Origin: Pteria penguin
Lineage: Eukaryota > Mollusca > Bivalvia > Pterioida > Pteriidae
Direction of reading: 5' to 3'
Length of the DNA stretch: 64,000 bases
Assembly: GCA_035048485.1 (NCBI GenBank)
Contig: CM068581.1
Coordinates: 6,082,430 to 6,146,429 of the forward strand
Part shown: in pieces, positions 57,721-64,000 of the stretch
Layout of the letters: every line of letters starts with the position of its first letter
Position numbering within the stretch: position 1 is the first letter of the stretch
The notes under the pieces: model-generated
Databases searched by the model: none
Seen by the model: only the letters and a program-made list of their open reading frames with translations
Told to the model about the DNA's origin: nothing
Translations under genes and position numbers: made by a program

Positions 57721-59472
57721 TTCGTGCTAATGAATTCCAATCAGTTTTGCTTTCATATTCCAAGTGCATTTTACAAACATATACATATTTACCTTAAATT
57801 ACTTCTGAAAGAATTCTTTATAAATGATAAAGTTATTTATTTGTTGACAGGTACAGACTGAGGTTTTTAGAACAGTGAGTTTCATTGAAATATACAGTCC
57901 CTCCAAACATTCACTTTAAAGGTAAGTGCATCTTGTAAAATGATAAATTTCTTGAACGTTTAATGCAAGTATGCATGGTTTTAAAATACGTCAGAGTCGT
58001 CCATACCTATAATTTATATGAATTCAGGAGTCACTGATCACCAGGCATGTTTTAATATTGAATGTTATTCAAATGATGTGATAATTAACAAACTCTCTAC
58101 TTCCATGACGCTCGCCAAGTTTTCATTATTTTAAGTAATTTATTAAGAAGTCCAATTTATGATATTTATGACGATTTTATGCACATTTAACATCAAAATG
58201 TCTGATTTAATCAGTTCTAAAACTTCCACTTGATAAGGCGGTTACAAGACGCAAATAAGTTAAAAATCACCACATTAAAGTAAAACCTGACTGAGTAGCG
58301 TTACTGAAACTGCACAAAACCGTCCTTGTTGTGTATTTATAGAGTAATGCATTATTCATTCACAAGTACTTGTTTGCCCCGCTCCGTTCTATTGTCTTTT
58401 AGCCCCAGAATTCAAACCACATTTCACCGCTCTCTAGCGCCATGTCAGATGTCGAACTAGATCGCAATGTGACTTTGACGTATACTAATCATTGACCCTG
58501 TCATTTACAAAATATTGGAGCTTTGATAATAAGAATGCTTTTCGACCTATTTTGAAGAAGGAAATAATAATATCTGCATAACGATTGGATGTTTATAAAT
58601 AAATTCCTTTGTCTATAAAAAAATATTTAGACGAATAATCATATGTAGAGACAAAACGAAAATAATGCTGTAAGATCTCTTCAAAATATTGACCTCTTAA
58701 CACCCTCACAGTTCTCCTTAAAACAATACTAAAATAAAATAAACTATGTATATTGTGCCATATTTTGTGTCTGTATATTATATGCATCTGATTGTTCTTG
58801 GGTTTTTGTCTTATGATTCTACTTTGCTTCATTTTACGGAAGCCGATACGTTCGGCCCAGTAGTAGGGTCATCATCTATGATGCATTGAATTGAAATTTT
58901 GCGCCATTTTACATAAGTATTGAAGCGCGTATTCACAATATCCTCTTGACTTCAAGTATGTATCAAAAGAGAATAGAATCCTTCTTTAAATCTAAAAAAG
59001 AACAGAGAGTAAGTAACAAATTCAAAATCAAGTTGAAACAAGTTTCTTAAGAGTTGAATTGAAACACAAATAAGAAAATCTAGATGCATTTTCTACATCT
59101 GAAATTGAACTTTTTACAATACCTTACGTGTTTATATTTTTATGACCTCTCAATATGCGATACCTGTTGACCCTTGTTCTTTACATGGAGGATTATTTAT
59201 AAATTTTTAAATGTACGTCTTTTGATTGTTCTGCTGTTATGGTGAGTGGGAAGGTGGGCCCGTAAACCGGTTAACCACACCATTTGTTTGGTTTTTGTCA
59301 AATTAAATGACCGTCCTAAGTCGGTATCGTAATTGCACTACAATCAAATATTTTTGTAATGTGTTAAATGTTCTATTATATTATTTATATTCATGTATTG
59401 TATAGCTCCATGGTGACTTCTGCCACATAACTGAGCCGGTAACTCCTCTTTTTTCTTTCCTATATCTGGTTG

Positions 59473-59473
<1 letters not shown>
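57721..59473. other. Single-copy AT-rich DNA, no gene recognised
   Basis: About 1.7 kb with no array, SINE or recognisable protein. The longest frame (79 codons, minus, 58593-58832) has no known features. Confidence 0.5.

Positions 59474-59527
<54 letters not shown>
59474..59527. repeat. (TTA)n microsatellite
   Basis: About 18 uninterrupted TTA units. The minus frame across it reads a poly-asparagine run (59344-59652), which is a by-product. Confidence 0.95.
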
Positions 59528-59531
<4 letters not shown>

Positions 59532-60170
59532 TTTGATAATTGTGTAAAGTTTTCACAGATAAGAAAGGAAAAGTGCGAAGATTAAAAAGATTAAAATTTT
59601 GTTGAATAAATAGGAAGACAGAAACAAGCAGAGGAGGTGATAATATGTACATGTATCATCTCCTCTTTATGATGATAGAGTATTTGGTAAAATGTCTGGA
59701 TATTTACATGTAGCTGGAGGGTAATTGCGCTTTCTGTGAAAGTTTCTTAAGCTAACTTAGAAAAAAAATTTCTTAGTCAAAACATCTTAAATTGTGGTGA
59801 TAATATACGCCTGACCAGTAACCTAACAAAATCAAAAGAACAAGAGAAATAGAATTATTTTGCTTGCCTGAGGAGATTTAAGTTTGCCCGCCGTTTGTCA
59901 GTCATTCAGTCTGTTAGTTTATACGCCCTTTGTCAATTTGCCTTCCTTTCCTCCCACTTATGTCTGTCCACTCGTCTGTCTGTTGCGGCACGTGTTCAAA
60001 ACTTCTCGGGCAAGCAGATTCAATAAATACCTGATATATTGATGTAAAGCAGTTATAACAAGAATTGTAAATCTAGATGAGTTCGACTTTGATTTCAGAT
60101 GATTTGAGTTATACCCAACTGTAATCATTTGATTAAAGGGGCAGGAGGTTGAATTGCCATTAAGAATTTA
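59528..60170. other. Single-copy DNA, no gene recognised
   Basis: No tandem array or recognisable frame. It ends at the SINE head. Confidence 0.5.
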
Positions 60171-60450
60171 AGCCGGTGTGGCCTAGTGGTTAAGGTGTTC
60201 GGCTCGTGACGGAGAGGTCCCGGGTTTGACTCCCGCCTTGGCCACACCGGTGTTCTGGCCACACCGGTGTTCTGTCTTTCGGATTAGACAGTAAAAACTG
60301 AAGTCCCGTGTCACTGTAGAGGTCGCACGTTAATAATCCCTCACTGCTTCAGGTGGGTCCGTCGCAAAGATCTTAATTTGTATGCAATGCATCAGGCAGA
60401 TGGCATCACCATATACGTGACGTAAAAGAATAATTAATCAATCAATCAAC
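60171..60450 (+). mobile_element. tRNA-derived SINE, head type B, with internal duplication
   Basis: Head AGCCGGTGTGGCCTAGTGGT with box B GGGTTTGACTCCC. The 17-bp GGCCACACCGGTGTTCT is tandemly doubled at the head/body junction. The body includes CGGATTAGACAGTAAAAACT, CACTGCTTCAGGTGGGTCCG and CATATACGTGACGTAAAA, lacking the ATATTCGTGG block; the tail is (AATC)n. No convincing target duplication. Confidence 0.87.
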
Positions 60451-60481
60451 GATTAAGAGAGGTTGGGATTCTAAAGCATTA

Positions 60482-60482
<1 letters not shown>

Positions 60483-60562
<80 letters not shown>

Positions 60563-60567
60563 ATATT
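60483..60567. repeat. (TA)n microsatellite
   Basis: About 40 TA units, with one TT break near 60550. Confidence 0.95.
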
Positions 60568-60719
60568 TATACAGTAAAGCAGAGGCAAATGGATTGCTTC
60601 ACAAAATTTCAGAATCTGTATTTGTTGTTGCTTTCCAAACCATACTACTTTATTTTCGCTACATGGTGGGGCAGAGCAGAAAACTTCAGGGTTCATCTTT
60701 AGATGTTCTTGAAGGATAC

Positions 60720-61440
60720 AGAATGGTTTGTGACTTCTAGATCCAACGACGCTGACTTTGAACAAATCTACTCTAGTCTAGGACGCACGAGATAGCTAGT
60801 TCTTCAAATCCCCCGCTTCAGATTCTGAAACACTGCGCTGCGGTAGACAGACACAGAGAAGCTATATTCCCGCTTCGACAGCAAAGGAATATTTCAAAAG
60901 GCCTGTTTTCGTTCCTTACGTTGATTCTTTAGTCCAACAACTTGATATGCGTTTTACAGACCTAGCTGAGCAAAGAACCAAAACATTGCTATTGATACCA
61001 TCCAACATGCCAGACATAAGTCCTTAATGACCTTAAAGAAGTTTATAGAAGTGATATGCCATATGTTGAGTCTTTTAAGTCGAGACTTAATTCTGTGGAA
61101 ACGCATATGGGGGACGTCAGGATGTACAAACTCGACCACAAACACTGACTGAAACCTCACAGGATCCTCGGTCTTGTCCATCCATGTATTCAAACATCGT
61201 AACGATTTTGCAGATGATTCCTCTTACATCTGTAACGTCCAGCTCTGTGAAAAGAGCTAATTCCTCACTAAGATTCACCAAAGGATACCTTAGAACTACA
61301 ATGTCAGAAGACCGCTTCAACTCTTAGTTGCTGTTATTCGTACATGTGGACATTACGGTGGACATAGAGAAGGTCATTGACAACTTTGCCAGACGAAATC
61401 CGAGACGAATGCTTTTAGAGAGCCTAGTCGGAGACTGTAA
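60720..61440 (+). pseudogene. Decayed hAT-superfamily transposase, C-terminal half
   Basis: The frame from 60830 reads CGRQTQRSYIPAST and EYFKRPVFVPYVDSL, the pattern (G)RQTQR..(V/I)P then EYYRR.(V)F(I)P(F)LD known from hAT transposases close to the P52rIPK/ZMYM-like group. It stops at TAA 61025. A second frame, from about 61184, reads SNIVTILQMIPLTSVTSSSV, then RANSSLRFTKGYLRTTMSED, a TAG at 61325, and VDITVDIEKVIDNFARR. This corresponds to the hAT C-terminal dimerisation region (usual ERSFS.LRR.K.(Y)LR(.)TM then the (V)D.(E)KVID.FA segment). At least one frameshift and two stops show that it is dead. The 5' half and terminal repeats were not found. Confidence 0.75.
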
Positions 61441-61894
61441 CCTTTCAAGCAGTGTTTTCTTTAAAACACTTCAACATAGACACGGACTTCTTATTATTCT
61501 TACTGAAAACAGCATACATAGTTAATATATGTTTAAATTGTTTTACGTCTACCAATTACTTTTTTCTTAACTCATTTGTTGTGATTTAGTTTATTACTGC
61601 AAAACAGCATAAATAATCAAATTACAATAACAAAAGGGTTGTAATGCATAGACCGATTACCTTTGAAGTCTTTAAGTAGTCATCGGTATTTGTTTTGAAC
61701 ATTACCTTTCCTATTCAATAAAACAATTTTTCCCCAAAACGTACTTCTCATTGTTCCCAATTATTACTCTCCAGACATCTAATAATATGGATAGAACTGC
61801 ATATACAGCGTCTTGACTGTACCAGAGATATATGTCTCTGACTGTACAAAAAGGCCATTTCTCAGCGTGGATGTAGGTTTTAAAACTATAATAA
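61441..61894. other. Single-copy DNA, no gene recognised
   Basis: No structure beyond the trailing edge of the hAT relic. Confidence 0.5.
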
Positions 61895-62038
61895 TGTTCC
61901 GTCCGGTGGCTTTGCCCCCTGACACCCCCTCTATCAGGACTTTGCCCTGGACCCATTGGGGGCTTAGGGAGCCCCAGACCCCTCGCCTTTTGAGTTTTTC
62001 CTGCGCTCCCCTAAACTAAAATCCTGCATCCGCCCCTG
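61895..62038. mobile_element. End fragment of a CAGGGGCGGAT-type element
   Basis: Reverse-complemented, the end reads CAGGGGCGGATGCAGGATTT, then AGGGGAGCGCAGG and CTGGGGCTCCCTAAG. It shares the terminal word with the fragments at 55984 and 62465. Only one end is visible and no ORF is present. Confidence 0.45.
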
Positions 62039-62200
62039 TATGTGGCTTACGTATCTTTTACTACATGTATTACTCTCTATTAGATTTTTTTCACGTGTTG
62101 ATGAGGATGAACATACGGTATTAATTTCACAAAATCCCGCTGTCATTTTTAATAGATACAGAAGCGTATTGCTGCCAAAGTGAAATTTTTTTTGGATGCT
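62039..62200. other. Spacer before the palindromic array
   Basis: Single-copy DNA; nothing recognised. Confidence 0.5.
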
Positions 62201-62458
62201 AAGTCGTACGTACGACATACTAAGTCGTACGTACGAGATAATAAGTCGTACGTACGACATAATAAGTCGTACGTAAGAGATACTAAGTCGTACGTACGAA
62301 ATACTAAGTCGTACGTACGAGATAATAAGTCGTACGTACGACATAGTAAGTCGTACGTACGACATAGTAAGTCGTACGTACGAGATACTAAGTCGTACGT
62401 ACGACATAGTAAGTCGTACGTACGAGATACTAAGTCGTACGTACGACATAATATGCCG
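62201..62458. repeat. 21-bp palindromic minisatellite, 12 units
   Basis: AAGTCGTACGTACGACATAC-type units start every 21 bp from 62201 to 62432. The core TCGTACGTACGA is a perfect 12-bp palindrome in 11 of 12 units, extending to 14 bp (GTCGTACGTACGAC) in the six units with a GACATA ending. The unit starting at 62264 has lost it (GTACGTAAGAG). Frames on both strands read 7-residue repeats (SYVRDTK on plus) and are by-products. Confidence 0.96.
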
Positions 62459-62464
62459 TAAGTA

Positions 62465-62635
62465 CCAGGGGCGAATCCAGGAAGTGATGATAATGTGGCG
62501 GAGCGCAATTTTTAAGCAAAAATACACATGTGAAGGCAATGCGTCTGGGATTGCTTTGTGGTGTATAGTGAATCCAGGAAAAAACCCAAGTGGGGGGACC
62601 TGGGGACGAAGCCTTGGGAGCTCGTATAATTTCTT
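62465..62635. mobile_element. Possible start of a CAGGGGCGAATCC-type element
   Basis: CAGGGGCGAATCCAGGAAGT just after the palindromic array resembles the 55984 end. Further in, GTGAATCCAGGAAAAAACCC repeats the AATCCAGGAA word. The far end is not recognised. Confidence 0.35.
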
Positions 62636-63166
62636 AAATCGTTAAAGGTAAATCGTGGCCTACAATTAATAGTATTTTGCCAATTCTATACCTTTACTTT
62701 TAATTTTCTTTTCTAACAAATGTAACGGAGAGACCGAGGTATATCAGACACAACCGATGTACATAATGTAAAATACACCACGTTCCTACTAGTCGTCCAC
62801 ATCATTTTCGCTAAAGAAGAAGAAGAAGAAGAAGAAGAATGAGATTGAAGTAGTCATGCACAGTCTTGGGTATAACTCGACCTGGTGTTTCGTACTTAAC
62901 GTGATTGCTGAAATACACGCAATATATGTATATGTTATATACGTAAAAGAAGATGAAGGAATTTCCTCTTGTCATTGTTATTCTTAACCTCCACAACTAT
63001 AATCTGAACTTCCAATTTAAATTTATGATATCAGATGCTTGCTTTGGTCTACAGATCAGTTAACCATTCTAACCGATGGGCTTCCACAAAGGAATTGGTT
63101 GTCCGGTTATATCGGTACCACAAATACTGAGAAATCAAAACATTCGGGTCATTTTCTATGTGTTTC
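62636..63166. other. Single-copy DNA with a (GAA)n tract
   Basis: No gene recognised. About 8 GAA units lie at 62813-62838. Confidence 0.55.
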
Positions 63167-63179
63167 TCCGTAAAATCCA

Positions 63180-63458
63180 TTGATTGATTGATTGATTTTT
63201 TTTGTTTTACGTCACACCACGAATATTTCACGTATATGGTGACGGCATCTGCCTGATGCGGGGCATACAAATTTTGACCTTTGCAACGGACCCACCCGAA
63301 GCAGTGAGGGATCTTTAACGTGCCATGCATACCACGACACGGGGCCTCGGTTTTTACTGTCTCATCCGAAAGACAGAACACCGGCATGACCAGAGCGGGA
63401 CTCGAACTCCGGCCTCCCGATCAGGAGTCCGACGCGATACCACTAGGCCACGCCGGCT
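63180..63458 (-). mobile_element. tRNA-derived SINE, head type A, intact with target-site duplication
   Basis: The cleanest copy here. The minus-strand head is AGCCGGCGTGGCCTAGTGGT; box B lies in CGGAGTTCGAGTCCC. The body blocks are GCCGGTGTTCTGTCTTTCGG, CACTGCTTCGGGTGGGTCCG, GCATCAGGCAGATGCCGTCA and ATATTCGTGGTGTGACGTAA, with an (AATC)n tail. TCCGTAAAATCCA flanks it exactly (63167-63179 and 63459-63471), a perfect 13-bp target duplication in single-copy DNA. Confidence 0.94.
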
Positions 63459-63471
63459 TCCGTAAAATCCA

Positions 63472-64000
63472 CAACTGCTGGTTAAATTAACGCAGCGAAT
63501 AAGGCCAAGTCATAAAGACCAAGTGGCCGAAAAGTTGTGGATACAGAGTGTTTTTGAAGTAGTCAACAGATTTTACAAGTCCATCATTTTTACACAGTTA
63601 TGCATGAGCAATAGTGACATAACTATCTACAGGATATACAGTGACCGCTGTTAGCACGGCATTTGGTTGCACGAGAAAGAGCATAACTTTTTAAGTTCTT
63701 CAATGAAGACTGACTGGCGAAGATCGTTCTCGATAAGGTAGACCACGTGCAACTACGGTTCGAGATGACCGTTATGATCGTGCATAGCGTCGACGCATCT
63801 CTGTCAACGTCATTTGCCAGCAACAGTTACGGCCAAACGTTATGGTGCCAACGCACACACTATACACGTAATATGTTAAGGGCTAGAAATAGGCCGATAC
63901 GAGCTTACAGTCATACTTCGGACAGATTCTGACGCCTTTTCATCGCAATACTCGCGTTAACTGGTGTAGACATTTTTAATTAACGTTTTAAGAGGAATGA
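63472..64000. other. Single-copy DNA, no gene recognised
   Basis: Two overlapping opposite-strand frames of 61-66 codons (63623-63932) have no recognisable features. Confidence 0.5.

Overview
The window is eukaryotic, AT-rich and almost gene-free. It carries no protein-coding gene, tRNA gene or rRNA gene that I can defend. Tandem minisatellites dominate it: about 25 arrays covering, by my summation of boundaries, roughly 35 kb (a little over half). The tRNA-headed SINEs (box A/box B heads, a conserved body, (AATC)n-type tails), LINE and hAT relics and short non-autonomous elements with a GGCGGATCC-type end suggest an invertebrate, most likely a marine mollusc and probably a bivalve. That is inference from repeat style; no species can be named.

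Layout. 0-8 kb: an 83-bp array (765-2167), a related 41/42-bp array (2755-3625), a 34-bp array (3630-4305), four identical 45-bp units (4375-4554), then related 51-, 27- and 27-bp arrays (5835-7665). 8-14 kb: a 48-bp family in two blocks around a LINE 3' relic and a foldback hairpin, then a 23-bp array. 14-21 kb: a 41-bp array of over 5 kb holding three SINE copies, passing into a 74-bp array. 21.5-26 kb: a 42/84/42-43-bp superfamily hosting two SINEs with clear target-site duplications. 27-34 kb: a 4-kb 34-bp array, then a purine-rich 42-bp array with 10-unit higher-order structure. 34-40 kb: mostly single-copy DNA with a 20-bp array and a second LINE relic. 40-48 kb: 13-bp, 47-bp and 43-bp arrays, the last about 4.9 kb. 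48-58 kb: single-copy DNA, candidate non-autonomous transposons, and 61-, 27-, 34- and 71-bp arrays. 58-64 kb: single-copy DNA, SINEs, a decayed hAT transposase, and twelve 21-bp units each built on a CGTACG palindrome.

Nothing here forms a pathway or operon. The biology lies in genome dynamics. Neighbouring arrays often share an ancestral unit that drifts along the chromosome. Several arrays show higher-order periodicity at exact multiples of the unit. One SINE insertion was copied along with the satellite DNA around it, which gives an internal marker for array expansion. Most long open frames, on both strands, follow from stop-free repeat units and are not annotated as genes.
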